This document shows positions 1-14,379 of a DNA stretch of 64,000 nucleotides, one piece after another. Location: contig CAVNZM010000003.1 of assembly GCA_963693365.1 (NCBI GenBank), forward strand, positions 10,168,001 through 10,232,000, given 5' to 3'. The notes under the pieces were generated by a model. It did not search any database and was not told the origin of the DNA. It saw only the letters and a list, made by a program, of their open reading frames with translations. The first letter of the stretch is position 1, and each line of letters opens with the position of its first letter. The translations under genes and the position numbers were made by a program. The DNA is from Amoebidium appalachense (lineage: Eukaryota > Ichthyosporea).

Positions 1-107
1 CCGTGATGCCTCTCACCCCAGCCACAACAATCACTGATCTCTTTCGGAGTCGAAGATTAACCCATTACCTCCGGGCCCGAGACACCACACCATTAAACTC
101 TTCATAA

Positions 108-356
108 AACCCTAAAACCGAACAATCGCAAAGTTCGATCAACCAACCTCCTGACTGGGAAAAAAACGCTGATGCTCTATGCAAAGCATATGGGTGCTGT
201 GGTGAACAGCTACCAACTGTGTTTTCCTATGAAACACATGATCCTGATGTTGGGACGGAGGGAGTGAAAAATGGAATCCGCGTCTCAAGATGGTGCAAAC
301 GTGGGATCCGAGTTCAAACGGCTTCCTGCGGTATGCGCGTTGTTGCTTTGGTGTAG
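108..356 (+). other. possible coding fragment, unrecognised
   Basis: An open frame without its own ATG runs from a stop at 105-107 to TAG at 354-356. It reads as ordinary mixed-composition protein (an acidic, Cys-containing stretch about 80 residues long), unlike the low-complexity frames around it. It could be a terminal exon of a host gene or a transposon scrap. No family is recognised. The opposite strand is also open here, so the coding strand is uncertain. Confidence 0.15.
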
Positions 357-479
357 TAAACTTGGCTTTTCCGCATTCTATTTCGATTTTTTCCCCTTTC
401 TTCTCAATGTTCACTAATTATTAGCATTCATGTTTTCAAGTTTTTCGAGAGGTTTTTCTTTTTCCGTTTCAAACGATTT

Positions 480-1130
<651 letters not shown>

Positions 1131-1195
1131 CTTCCCCCCTTGTTTTACTTATGGCTTTGCGAAATCTTGTTTCTGTTTTGAGCTGCTGCTAATGG

Positions 1196-1208
1196 TGGTG
1201 GTAGTGTG

Positions 1209-1293
<85 letters not shown>

Positions 1294-1317
1294 CGTGTGC
1301 GTGCGTGTGCGTGCGTG

Positions 1318-1367
<50 letters not shown>

Positions 1368-1665
1368 CGTGTGTGTGCGTGTATGTGTGCGCGCATGTGT
1401 GTGTGTGTGTGCGCGCGCGCGTGTGTGTGTGTGTGTGCGCATGTGTGTGTGCGCGCGCGCGCGTGTGTGTGTGTGCGTGTGTGCGGTTGCGCGCGCGCAC
1501 ACGTGTGCATGTGTGGGTTCGTGCGCACGCGTGCAGGTTTGGACGGTGCACGTGTGTGAGAGAGTAGTGTTTTGTGTGTGTGTGTGTGTATTTTTATGCG
1601 GGGCGGCATGATTTTGTGACACTGTACAGGTGTGCGTGCGTATGTGCGTGCGCGCACGCCTGTGC
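1196..1665. repeat. (GT)n array with GTGC variants
   Basis: About 370 bp of nearly pure GT dinucleotides, with GTGC and GCGC variants accumulating toward the 3' side, then shorter GT blocks to about 1665. The Cys-Val and His-Thr frames on the two strands are repeat artefacts. Confidence 0.92.
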
Positions 1666-1828
1666 TTGTGCATTTCGGCATTCTGTTCCTTGTTTGTCCT
1701 TTAGCTTATGCCATCTCGAATATTGTACCTTTATTCCTGTTAATCATCCAATCGGCAATATGAACTTAAAGGTTTTTCAGGTTACTGGCATTGCACATAT
1801 TCACCAACAACCCAATACCCTACCCAAT

Positions 1829-2320
<492 letters not shown>

Positions 2321-2462
2321 ACAACCCACCGACCACCCGCTGTTGAATTTGTACGGGTCTAAGTCTAAGTAGATACTGGCAGGCGAATGCGGGGCTCCCG
2401 TCTGCTGGATGGGGCCGGTGGCTCATGCCCCTCGCGCAGGTAATCCAAAACTGTTATGAGAA

Positions 2463-2604
2463 AACGAATGTTGAAGAGTGTGTGTGCTTGTGATCCACGT
2501 CCTGTGTGTGTGCATGTGCTCATGTGTGTACACGTGTGTGCGTGTGTGTGTTCCTATGTGTATCACAGTGTGCACATGTACATGTGTGTGTGTGTGTGTG
2601 TGTG

Positions 2605-2649
<45 letters not shown>

Positions 2650-2774
2650 TGTGTGTGTATGTGTCACGGTTCCTGTCGCGAGAAACTAGGAGGTACGTGT
2701 GCGGGGAAAGTCTTTGGGCGTTTGGGACAGGAAGAGAGGGGGTGGGGTGGGGGGAGGGGGGTAGGGGGGGGAGT

Positions 2775-2834
<60 letters not shown>

Positions 2835-2880
2835 AAAATATACCCCCCCCATCGGGGGGTAAAAATATACCCCCCGTGGC
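2463..2880. repeat. (GT)n then a G-run of about 55
   Basis: GT-rich sequence at 2478-2662 is followed by an almost uninterrupted G tract at about 2774-2833, one of the longest in the window. Next come two copies of an AAAAATATACCCCCC-type unit at 2834-2875. No gene signal. Confidence 0.9.
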
Positions 2881-2959
2881 GTGTGGCACGGTTAGGGTCA
2901 TCGGGCTTCGGGCCGTAGGCCCGAAATGCCCCTGGTCAAAACAGTAATTTCACAGCCTG

Positions 2960-3093
2960 CGTCTGCTGTCGATCGAACCAGCCCTTTCGAAGCTCGCCGC
3001 CGTGCACACGTGAGGAGGGCTTACGAGTCACATTTTTCTTTCTACCAATAGGAATGACGCTAGATAAGCCATTACCACCGAACCCCAAACATT
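2960..3093 (+). repeat. dispersed 134-bp repeat, copy 1
   Basis: This 134-bp stretch recurs in the same orientation at 53758-53890 with only a few substitutions. Similarity stops sharply at both ends. It is an interspersed repeat of unknown class and carries no long open frame. Confidence 0.75.
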
Positions 3094-3203
3094 GCCAAGG
3101 CAGTCCGGAAAACCAGCGCATTATTTGTGGTGAGCTAGCAGAGTACTGTACAAGTGACCACATGTGTGAGCTTCGACATACTGAACCGTAAGGGCCTGCT
3201 GCC

Positions 3204-4152
3204 CCCCCCCCCCCCTCCCCCCCCCCCCCCCCCCCCCCCCCACCCCCCTCCCGCCCACCCCCCTCCCCGCCCCCCCCCCCCCCCCCCCCCCCCTCCCCCC
3301 CTCTCCCCCCCCCCTCGTCCTCCCCCTCTCCCCCCCCCCTTGCACACCCTCCGTCCTCTCTCCCCCCTACCCCTCCGCTCCTTTCTCCAACTCCCGCTTT
3401 TTTCCGCTCCTTCCACCCACAAACACAATACATGCATGATTTCTTTGCCTCTGCCATCATATTGCCCGCACAACTCTTTGTTTCATTTCCATTCTCACCC
3501 AAAAGCTAGAATCTTTCAGCCCTATTTTAGTTAACCCTGGGAACTTGTTGTTCGTGTGTTGCATCTTGTCCGAACACGCTATTTTGCTTTTTGCTGGTGG
3601 AGGCAGAACCAAGCCCGTTGATGGCAGGCGCGGGTAGATTTGGTAGGCAGGGACTGGGGGAGGGGGGGGAGGGGAGGAGGAGGGGGTGGGTGGATGGGCG
3701 GGTGGGTGGGTGGGGAGGGGGGGGGGGGGGGGGGTGCCTAATGTTGAAGAGCCTTGTAGGTACCTAGTGTTGTGCCGGTAGGGAAAGAGTCGGGATCGAG
3801 AGGGAAGGGAGGGGTGGGGAGGGGGGAGGAGGCGGGGGGAGGGGAGGGGGGGGGGGGAAGGGGGGTCCCAGACGAAATAAGTATCACCCTGAGGAGAAGG
3901 TTACGAGGAATAATATGCAACACCGTGGAAATTATTTCAACGTGCAGCACATATGGCTTGGTGTCTCACTTGCTTTCAGACATAAAATGCAACTTTTGGC
4001 AGGCTTTTGGTCTGTGACTAATATGTTGTTCTTTTTTGCAGATACTCTTTGTTTGCTTGTTTGTCTCTCGTCTGGGAGGATGTTGACCAGGAGGTTGGTT
4101 CGAGTGGCTGTCTCGGGAACTAAACCAGCAACCTCGGTGGGAGAGGTATCCA

Positions 4153-4187
<35 letters not shown>

Positions 4188-4461
4188 CCCCTCGGATGGG
4201 CTCTGCTTATGACGCATACTGTGCGCATGGCTGATGCTGCATAGTTGAATGTTTGCCTTTGCATGTGTCCTGCACCATGCTTCTCATCGTGTATGCGTAC
4301 TTCGTACTGTGTTCCGCATTCAAACCCCCCCCCCGGCCCCCTCCCCCTCCCCCCCCCCCCTCCCCCCGCGCCCCACCTCCCCCCCCCCCCCCCCCCCCAA
4401 AAAAAAAAAAAAAAAAAAAAAAAAGGAGAAGAAGAATAAGAAGAAGATGGAGAGAGAGAGC

Positions 4462-4529
<68 letters not shown>

Positions 4530-6528
4530 TCCCCCCGCTTATTATGCATACTCTTTATGTATGGCTTGCATTCTGCATCGTGTTATCCGTTTGTTCTTGT
4601 GTACTTTGTACTTTTTGACGCATTCAAAACCCCCCCCACCGCACACCCCCTAAAAAAAGAAAGGGGAGGGGGGGGGGGGGGGGGGACAGAGAGAGAGAGT
4701 TAGGTAGAGCCTCCCTCCTCCCCCTTTTCCGCCTCCCCCCACACCCCACGCCCCTAAAAAAAGAAATGGGAGTGAGGGGGAGGGGGGGAGAGAGAGAGAG
4801 AGAGGGGGGGGGGGGGGGGGGAGGAGGGAGTGTGTGTGTGTGTGTGTGAGACGGAGGGGGCGAAAGAGAGAGGGAGAGGGGGAGGGAGAGAGAGAGAGGG
4901 AGGGAGAGAGAGAGAGGGAGGGAGAGAGAGAGAGAGAGGGCGAAAGAGAGAGGGAGAGGGGGGGGGGAGGGAGAGAGAGAGAGACAGACCCAGACACACA
5001 CACACCTTACGTTTCCGCCCGCACCCGCTTCTCCCACTTCATTACTCATATCCAGCCTCCCTCCTGGGCAGAAACTTGTTTGGAGAAGAATGGCTGCATG
5101 GCTCCATCCTCATGGAAAAGGCAACGTGAACAAATTTGCAGATGCTCTCATGCTGGTCTATGCTCGCACATCTCTGACAGGACAATCGTGTGTGCCTGTG
5201 CAGAAGGCACCACCCTCATCCATGCACCTACACTCTGTGGTTCCTAGTTGGTTTACTCAACTTACTTTACTTACTTGACTTACTTGACTTACTTTACTTA
5301 CTTGACTTACTTTACTTACTTTGCTCACTTGTACACCTACAGCCTGTACGGTTTGCTGCAGTCACGAGCAACCAATCCACATGCATGGGCTACGTCATTT
5401 TCAACCCCTTCCTGTCGGTGGGCACACGGTCACTACATGCCCTGGCCCAAGGGAGAGGTATGTGGTTGTGGTGCGATGGATGTGTCTCTGTTTGGCATGG
5501 CAGCTTCAACTTCAACTTTTGGGCCCATTTTTTTTTCGAAGGCTCGAGTATTCACCTCGGGGCTCCGCTGTATCGAGAAAAGGTGCCGAGGATGTACCGT
5601 TCTTTGTCTGCCCCGTCTCTCTTCGGAAGCCCGTTTACCTGCTGCTCCCCTCTCCCTTCCCCCCCCCCCCCCCCCCCCCTTCCCCCCCCCCCCCTGTCCA
5701 CCTCTGTGACGGCTCTGTTAAAAGTGTTAATGGGGAACAGGATGGGGCAGGGCCCCAGGGGTTGCCTTTTTTTTTTTTTCTTTTTTTTTTGGGGGGGGGG
5801 GGAGGGCTGGACGAAAGTTAAATTAGATTCAAGGGGTTCGTGGGGCAAAGGGAATTTATGTATGTGTACTACACGAATACATACATGGTCGCCAGTGCAC
5901 ACGCGTTAGGACTTGCTTTGTCTCCCTGCCCCTCCTCTCCTGCCTACACACACACACCCACACATACACAGACACACACGCGCGTGCACGTGTCACGCAC
6001 GCACACATATGCACGCACGCACGCACGCACACACACTCTCACACACACACACACATACACACACACTTGCACACATTTGTTTTCCCTTCTGATCAGCTCG
6101 ATTGAGGGTAGATTTATGAATGCACAGTGAACAATGGGGCTAAATTGGTATGTTCCGTGCCTGTGTGTACACAAACACGGGCATGTCTAAAGTCACACCA
6201 AGCAGAAGAGCAGACACATAACACAAGAGGGTATTTTGGGTTTCAGACAAGGTTGACAAGCGGCTCGCACATTGTTTTTCCACGTACGTGCGGTGGGTAT
6301 TCAAGTTGGGGCGCGGGGGGGAGGAGGGGGAGGGGGGGGGGGGGTACAGTCTCACTCCTGGTCGGCACAGGGCCCCAACAAACTGTGTTCGGCATTCAGA
6401 ACGGTCAGACTGCTCCTGGCCGGTTGTCTCCCTTTGGAATGGTGGCAACGGTATGTGTAGTTGGTGCTCTACTTCCCTTCACCCGCTCCCCCCGCTCCAC
6501 CCGCCTCCTCCCCCTTCACAGACACACA

Positions 6529-6560
<32 letters not shown>

Positions 6561-6562
6561 GG

Positions 6563-6601
<39 letters not shown>

Positions 6602-6613
6602 GCGGGGAGAGGG

Positions 6614-6664
<51 letters not shown>

Positions 6665-6725
6665 CACACACAGAGAAAAGCACGCTCGCACACACGCACA
6701 CAGACAAAATTACACATATTGAAAC
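3204..6725. repeat. repeat-dominated intergenic block
   Basis: Contains C-runs (3204-3350), G-runs (3655-3735, 3815-3860), a C-run (4157-4186), a C-run followed directly by an A-run (4379-4424), (GA)n arrays (4451-4527, 4780-4985), a TTACT/TTGACT pentamer array (5255-5325), a T-run followed by a G-run (5768-5802), (CA)n (5946-6068) and a CA/GA/TA cluster (6520-6690). Short unique stretches between them (3370-3640, 5000-5250, 5330-5640, 6080-6480) show no domain or splice-supported exon that I can defend. Confidence 0.8.
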
Positions 6726-6764
6726 ACACACATCAGCAAACTTCATCCGGCATCCGAAACCCAT

Positions 6765-9050
6765 CTTATATATCATTTTGATATATGGCATACCAAACCC
6801 CACCCTAAATACGTCAAAAAGAGCCTGACAAGATATCATAGAATTCCCGGATAGAACCCATCAGATCCCTATCAATGATATCTTTGATAGGGTTCGGATT
6901 GGTTATGGTATGGCGCATATCCGAAACCCATCCTTTGCTGATATCCTTACGATATCCTTACGATATCATAGAAAACCACGATGGTTTTGGTTTTTGACCG
7001 AAAATCTCAAAATTTCCTCATAGCATTATGATATCCATATGCTATCCTAGTGATATGTATGTTAGCAAGGTCATAATAGCTCTTTTGGATATGTTTCACA
7101 TACGTTTAGGATATTGGTGCCCCAAACGATATCTGTTAGATGTCTTTGTTATAGCCTACATATATCCCTCATTATAGAATATCTTAATCCCATCCAATAC
7201 GCATTACATGACGATATCTACCTGATGTCGTGGGACAATACAAATTGATATCCACGTGATATCTGATGGATAACATGTATGCTTATAAATTGAATATAAT
7301 ACAGATGTTGTTTTGATATCGTCTGGACATCGTTGTGATGTACCTACAACCATTTTTTTGATATCGTTATGCGCCCATGGGGGTAATCCAGAAGATACCC
7401 TTGTACACAACCAGTAGGCATGTTGAAGACATCCTTTTGATATCCTTTCGGATATCCCTTTGTCCACAGGCCCAAGATATGATATCTAATTCATATCATT
7501 GTACAGGTCGTAAGGATATGTACCAAATATATCTAAATAAAGACTTGTGATATATGTGATTGGTATGTGTAAGATGCCCCTATGTACATCAATGTGATAT
7601 GCTGTAACTTATCATTTGAATATCCCGCTCTGTCTAAAACGGCAGCATTGTGGGTATCCTTTTGATATTCTTTTTGATATCCCTTTTATATTCAATATGT
7701 TATCTGTTTTTGGTCCTACATCTCAAACATATCACAACTGCCTCTTTGCAGGCCCAAGCTACGATATCTAATTCATATCTTTGTACACGTCGTAAGGATA
7801 TGTACCTGATATATCTAAATAAAGACTAGTGAGTTGTGTGATTGATATCGGTAAGATGTCGCTATGTACATCAATGTGATATGCTGTAACCTATCATTTG
7901 AATATCCTAATCTGTCCAGAGCAGTAGTCCACGAGGTATCATCTACATATCTTTTAGAGGCCCTTAGATTATCATTGCGATATCCGCATAGGGATATATT
8001 TATATATCGAATTCATAAGTATATGATACATAAGCTTGCCATCCCAGTGATATCTAAGCGGCAGTATTGTGGATATTAGAAAGATATCAGAAGAACATCC
8101 GTGCAGTAGAAGGTCAGTGTCTTTTGTAAGTACATCAATGTGATATCTAAACGGCAGCATTGTGGATATTAGAAAGATATCAGAAGAACAATCGAAAAAT
8201 CCTTTAGATGTCTATTAGATGTCCGATGAGAATGGTTGCGATATACGCGCAAAGAAAATTTTTGTGATCAAGCCAGCTGAGCAATCGTTGGGAAACCCGC
8301 CAATTACTCACACGGGGCATTGCGGGGCTCATTGCGGCCATCTGAATGTGATGGTGGCATGGCCATTTATATAGGGCCAGGAAATCACTTTTCCGTTCGA
8401 TTGTGGGACGAAAATCACAAAATGGCAAACCCGATTTTGATTGGTTGTTATTCTTCAAAACGGCATGCTCAGGGTCACCCAACTGTGATCAGCCAATCAC
8501 GTTTCATGTTTAATTGAGATTATCGCATACATCTAATGAAGATATGTTTCTGCCATCTTTACGACATCGCAACGACCTGATCTTCTATGGTCTGATCTTG
8601 TACATATCCCACAGGGGTCATAAACATCTCATAATGATATTTGTTAGATAAACACGCAACCACAACGGCCGCAAATAAAACTAAATTACCCCATTTGGCA
8701 AGTGCCATGTGGCAGAGTGTAAATTGCGAACGTCCGAAACACTAAACACTAGGCAAAATAGAGCAATCTAGTAACTACATAGTACCAATTTCGAGCATCG
8801 AAGCAGGAAAATGGTTATTTATTGCAATTTTATATTTTGTGTGTTCCGAGGATGTTACCACCTTTGAAGGTTTATTAGCGCCTGAAAACAATACCTTACT
8901 GCATTAGGGCGGGTGCACATCACAGGCACGTGCACATTCTCCGGACACCAGATGATATATCGCAAGATATCCGTACGATATCTAATGTATGTATTGTTGA
9001 TATCATTCTATTCTCATGCATCGTAGTTATAATGAACGTTACCATTTTAT
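6765..9050. repeat. GATATC-rich AT-rich tract with internal duplications
   Basis: GATATC or close variants occur every few tens of bases over about 2.2 kb. Two internal duplications are visible. A ~155-bp unit at about 7470-7627 recurs at 7751-7909, and a ~50-bp unit at about 8052-8102 recurs at 8148-8198. Frames are short and broken, and no protein family is recognised. The same sequence style returns at 14400-15370. Confidence 0.65.
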
Positions 9051-9204
9051 GACTATTTATGATATAAAACGCTAGTTACGCTTGTGCTTTCTATAACCGG
9101 TAACGCACGTTAACATTATGCCTCCGCGCGCGTGAACTACAAAGTATGTGAAAACTGCAACGTAGTGATACACACTCTTCTTCTGAACCTATGTCGTCAA
9201 TCAT

Positions 9205-9315
9205 GACACACACACACACACACACACACAGCGAGACACGCACGCTGCCACACACACACACACAAACACACACACACAGAGAGAGATACACACACACAGA
9301 CAGACACGTTGCCCT

Positions 9316-9346
<31 letters not shown>

Positions 9347-9379
9347 GCCACACACACACACACACACACAGGCACGTTG

Positions 9380-9467
<88 letters not shown>

Positions 9468-9491
9468 ACACACACGTTACCATGCGCACCT

Positions 9492-9538
<47 letters not shown>

Positions 9539-9607
9539 ACACACGTACATACACACACCCAAACACATGCCCGTGTGCACGTACATCGGTAGACACGAAC
9601 GCGCGAG

Positions 9608-9639
<32 letters not shown>

Positions 9640-9645
9640 GTGTTC
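9205..9645. repeat. (CA)n array with C-run
   Basis: Several CA arrays separated by CGTTGCCA-type interruptions span 9205-9480. A C-run follows at 9494-9524 and more CA to about 9640. Non-coding. Confidence 0.9.
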
Positions 9646-9750
9646 ACATAAAGACAGGGTACACCACGGTTGCCTCGATATTCCTCTGTTCTTTATCTAC
9701 ACATTCTCGGCTCACTCTCCCGTTCATAAAATATCTCCTCCCTTGTAGCA

Positions 9751-11664
9751 CCTTGTAGCATAGTATATGTACATATGTTACCTAGACATTATTGGTTTTT
9801 CAATAACTACCCACAGAACAGCCTCTAGCACGAGAAATTTACCACAACGTTTATGGGGGGGATGGTAAATGTGCCCCTGGAGTACGAGGGTCACACGAAA
9901 AAAACACAACCTTGTAGCTCGAATAGAACCCCCCTTGTAGCATAGTATAAGTACATGTGTTACCTAGACATTATTCGTTTTTTCAATAACTACCCACAGA
10001 ACAGCTTCTAGCACGAGAGCTTTACCACAAAGTTTATGGGGGGGATGGTGAATGTGCCCCTGGAGTACGAGGGTCACACGAAAAAAACACAACGTTGTAG
10101 CTCGTATAGAACCCCCCTTGTAGCATAGTATATGTACATAGTATGTTACCTAGACATTATTGGTTTTTTCAATAACTACCCACAGAACAGCTTCTAGCAC
10201 GAGACATTTACCACAAAGTTTATGGGGGAGATGGTGAATGTGCCCCTGGAGTACGAGGGTCACACGAAAAAAACACAATGTTGTAGCTCGAATAGACCCC
10301 CCTTGTAGCATAGTATATGTCCATGTGTTACCTAGACATTATTGGTTGTTTCAATAACTACCCACAGAACAGCTTGTAGCACGAGACATTTACCACAACG
10401 TGTATGGGGGGGATGTTGAATGTGCCCCTGGAGTACAAGGGTCACACGAAAAAAACACAACGTTGTAGCTCGTATAGAACCCCCCTTGTAGCATAGTATA
10501 TGTACATAGTATGTTACCTAGACATTATTGGTTTTTTCGATAACTACCCACAGAACAGCTTCTAGCACGAGAGCTTTACCACAACGTTTATGGGGGGGAT
10601 GGTGAATGTGCCCCTGGAGTACGAGGGTCACACGAAGAAAACACAACGTTGTAGCTCGTATAGAACCCCCCTTGTAGCATAGTATATGTACATATGTTAC
10701 CTAGACATTATTGGTTTTTCAATAGCTACCCACAGAACAGCCTCTAGCACGAGAGATTTACCACAAAGTTTATGGGGTGGATGGTGAATGTGCCCCTGGA
10801 GTACGAGGGTCACACGAAAAAAACACAACATTGTAGCTCGAATAGAACCCCCCTTGTAGCATAGTATAAGTACATGTGTTACCTAGACATTATTCGTTTT
10901 TTCAATAACTACCCACAGAACAGCTTCTAGCACGAGAGCTTTACCACAACGTGTATGGGGGGGATGGTGAATGTGCCCCTGGAGTACGAGGGTCACACGA
11001 AAAAAGCACAACGTTGTAGCTCGTATAGAACCCCCCTTGTAGCATAGTATATGTACATAGTATGTTACCTAGACATTATTGGTTTTTTCAATAACTACCC
11101 ACAGAACAGCTTCTAGCACGAGAGCTTTACCACAACGTTTATGGGGGGGATGGTGAATGTGCCCCTGGAGTACGAGGGTCACACGAAAAAAACACAACGT
11201 TGTAGCTCGTATAGAACCCCCCTTGTAGCATAGTATATGTACATATATATGTTACCTAGACATTATTGGTTTTTCAATAACTACCCACAGAACAGCCTCT
11301 AGGACGAGAGATTTACCACAACGTTTATGGGGTGGATGGTGAATGTGCCCCTGGAGTACGAGGGTCACACGAAAAAAACACAACATTGTAGCTCGAATAG
11401 AACCCCCCTTGTAGCATAGCATATGTACATGTGTTACCTAGACATTATTCGTTTTTTCAATAACTACCCACAGAACAGCTTCTAGCACGAGAACTTTACC
11501 ACAAAGTTTATGGGGGGGATGGTGAATGTGCCCCTGGAGTACGAGGGTCACACGAAAAAAACACAACGTTGTAGCTCGTATAGAACCCCCTTTGTAGCAT
11601 AGTATATGTACATCATACGTTATGTTACCTAGACATTATTGGTTTTTTCAATAACTACCCACAT
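9751..11664 (+). repeat. satellite array, ~185-bp unit, about 10 copies
   Basis: A unit of 182-190 bp opening with CCTTGTAGCATAGTA is repeated head to tail from 9751 (next starts near 9933, 10113, 10301, 10487, 10668, 10851, 11036, 11221, 11407, 11588). Units differ by a few substitutions and by small indels after the TATGTACAT segment. Alternating variants (for example Ggttttt versus Cgttttt after GACATTATT) suggest a two-unit higher-order pattern. No open frame is conserved across units. Confidence 0.93.
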
Positions 11665-12125
11665 GCGGCATGTGTTACTTTCACGTTATTGGTTTCCTAG
11701 CACGGGATATTCAGCACACAGTTGGGGATGTGGGGGCAGTGTACACCTCAATATTGGTAAGGTGGTGGGTGGGTTGGGGGGGGGGGGGGGGGGGGGGGAG
11801 GGGGGGGGGGGTTCCACACAACCGAAACTGTCGGTGTTACAAGTGGTTCGGTCTTAAGAAGTTAGAACGGTGATTTTTTAATTAATAGCGGGAAACAATA
11901 TTATCCCCATTGCATATGGGGGGAACGAGGGGAGGGGGGGGGAGGGGGGGGGGGGGGGGGGGGGTTCACAACGAATTCTATCGACTGTGCATAATTAATG
12001 TATATTGCACATGTAGCCTGAAAGATTAAAGTGAATGTTGTGGTGTATGTATATGTGCGAGTATATTTGTGTATGCAATACATGTACAATGTTTTCGTCT
12101 TTGTAGGTGGGTGGGTGGGGTGGGT

Positions 12126-12166
<41 letters not shown>

Positions 12167-12371
12167 GCGCGGGGGGGAAGAGGGAGGGGGGGAGGGGGCA
12201 TCATGATCAGGGATAACAGGGTGTGTGCGTGTGTGCGCTTGTGTGTGCATGTGCTGTGTGTGTTGTGTAGGTGTGCGCCTGTGTGTGTGTGCGTGCCTGT
12301 GTGTGCGCGCCTGTGTGTGTGTGTGTGTGTGTGTGTGCAGTGTGCATGTGTGCGTGCGCGCGTGCGCGCGC

Positions 12372-12402
<31 letters not shown>

Positions 12403-12744
12403 TGATTTCAAAGAAGTCGAAAGCGCCAGTGACACCCATGTTGAAAAAAAGACAAGCAAGCACGCTAAGAAGGACAGCAAGAAGTAACAGAAACCCTTTC
12501 ATGCCGAAAAAATGGTCAAGAACAAAGAAGTGGAGGACACGTAACTATAGTCTGATAGTTGTGACTAAGGGCACTAAGGGTAGCGCTAAGGGCACCAAGC
12601 TGATGCACGCGCGCGCGCGAGCCGAAATCTATTTTTATCTTTTTCCTAATCAGGCGCGGCGATTAGTGATTGGCTAAATCCCAATCCGGTTTGCAATTTT
12701 TTTCTCCATTTAAGCCTGTACGCACGTTGTTTTCTCCATTTCTC

Positions 12745-12868
12745 TTCCCCCTTCCCGCAGGTCCGCAGGTCCTTTCCCGCAGGTCGCCTGGTCGCAGGTC
12801 CCTTCCCGCAGGTCGCCTGGTCGCAGTTCCCTTCCCGCAGCGCCTGGTCACAGATCCCCTCCGCAGAT
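12745..12868. repeat. GC-rich minisatellite
   Basis: About four imperfect copies of a unit near 30 bp built from CCCGCAGGTCGCCTGGTCGC and a pyrimidine-rich link. Copies shorten toward the right. No gene signal. Confidence 0.7.
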
Positions 12869-13258
12869 CGCGCAGCCACCGTGCTGATTGTTTTGGACCA
12901 TGCTGCATGCTGCAGCTTCTTCTTGAAGGTTAGTTTTGTGTTGCCTGCTTTTGTGCATATGGCGTTTGTCTGTCTGGTCTGTGTCTGTGTCTGTGTGTGT
13001 GTGTGTGTATGTGTGTGTGCGTGCGTGCGTGTGCGTGTGTCTGCTGGCTGCAGATGCACGTTGCCTTTCACGTTCATGAACCAGCGACTGTGGGCACTAC
13101 TTTTGCTGTTAGCACTATAGCTATCATCCCCTCCACCGATCGTTCAAGCTATTTTCTGCTTCTCTAGACTTCATAAGTTCTGGTCCGGGTTTCCGTCCTT
13201 ACTATCTTTAAGGTTGGTTCTGTCGACTCTTTTTTTGCCACTCTCAGTCAGCCCCCTC

Positions 13259-13298
<40 letters not shown>

Positions 13299-13412
13299 CC
13301 CCCACTTCTCGCAAGTAGGATGAGCTAATTCTTAGCTCGAGTTTCTTTACAGGTTTTGGCAAGGTTGGCCCATGAAGTCATCAGCAGCTATAAGGCTACG
13401 TTATCATCTAGA

Positions 13413-13649
13413 GGTGGGTACCGGCTCTTTGTCCTATGGCTGCTGTTGTTTCCGTTTTTCGTTTCATAGGTGGGTACCGGCTCTTTGTCCTGTTAAGGTA
13501 AATAAAGTATGGAGGCAAGACCCTGTGGGTCTGGTTCTTTGTCCTATGGCTGCTGTTGTTTCCGTGTTTCGTTTCTGTGTTGCTCTTATAGCACATGAAT
13601 GATCATGTGCATGTTTAGCACCCATAGGTGGGTACCGGCTCTTTGTCCT
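13413..13649 (+). repeat. GTGGGTACCGGCTCTTTGTCCT direct repeats
   Basis: A 23-base word beginning GGTGGGTACC occurs at 13413-13435, 13469-13491 and 13627-13649. The CTATGGCTGCTGTTGTTTCC segment after copy 1 recurs at about 13545-13564. This looks like a decayed tandem duplication. Confidence 0.7.
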
Positions 13650-14343
13650 GTTAATTACTCTGCCGGCATTTGGTATGGTATGGTTTGGTGTAAGAGTGCC
13701 CCCCTTATATTGTCATGTTGGGCGTCCTTTTTTTTTTTTTTTGGGCCTCATACCCATACACACACACCTTGTTACTCTTCTGTCAAGGGATTAGCATGTG
13801 TTTAGTTTAATGATGTTGGGAGCTTCTTAGAAACCCGCATAATAGTTTGCTTGTTTTGAGTTTTGTTTATGTTCGTTGCTGCTCTTTTATACTCCTTCCC
13901 CCCCCCCCCCCCCACACACACACACACACAAAAGAGTGACTTTTCTTTTTTTTTCTTTTTTTCTTTTTTTTTGTGTGTGTGTGTGCGAAGAGAAAAAGTA
14001 ACAGAGCTTTTTATTATTTTTATTATTATTATTATTATTTTGTGTGTGTCTGTGTATTTATTTTGTGTGTTTTCGTAGTTCGAATAAATTGTGTGAAGAC
14101 ATGTCCCGAGGACATGTCTTTAAAAATATTTGTCTTAGAAAATATTTGTCTTAGAAAATATTTGAAGTGACAGACACGCCCCAGTGGGACATAACCCTAC
14201 GTAAAAGATAATAGATGAGTTATAGTTGACACGTTCCAGTGGGACGTGTCTGCAGAAAATGGATCTGTAATCAGCGGCTCGACGACATATGACCACGTGA
14301 CAGGCAGGTTCGAAAGGGGTGAGGGGCGGGGGGGGGGGGCGGT

Positions 14344-14379
<36 letters not shown>

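Noticed and set aside
1145-1681. His-Thr and Cys-Val frames up to ~200 residues
   Set aside because: They follow a (GT)n array exactly and have no non-repeat domain.
5190-5909. 239-residue frame near 5.2-5.9 kb
   Set aside because: It passes through pentamer repeats, C-runs and a T-run/G-run; overlapping frames are equally open and none has a recognisable domain or splice support.
12405-12485. Lys-rich frame after a GT array
   Set aside because: Too short, no start outside the repeat and no family signal; an exon cannot be excluded but cannot be supported.
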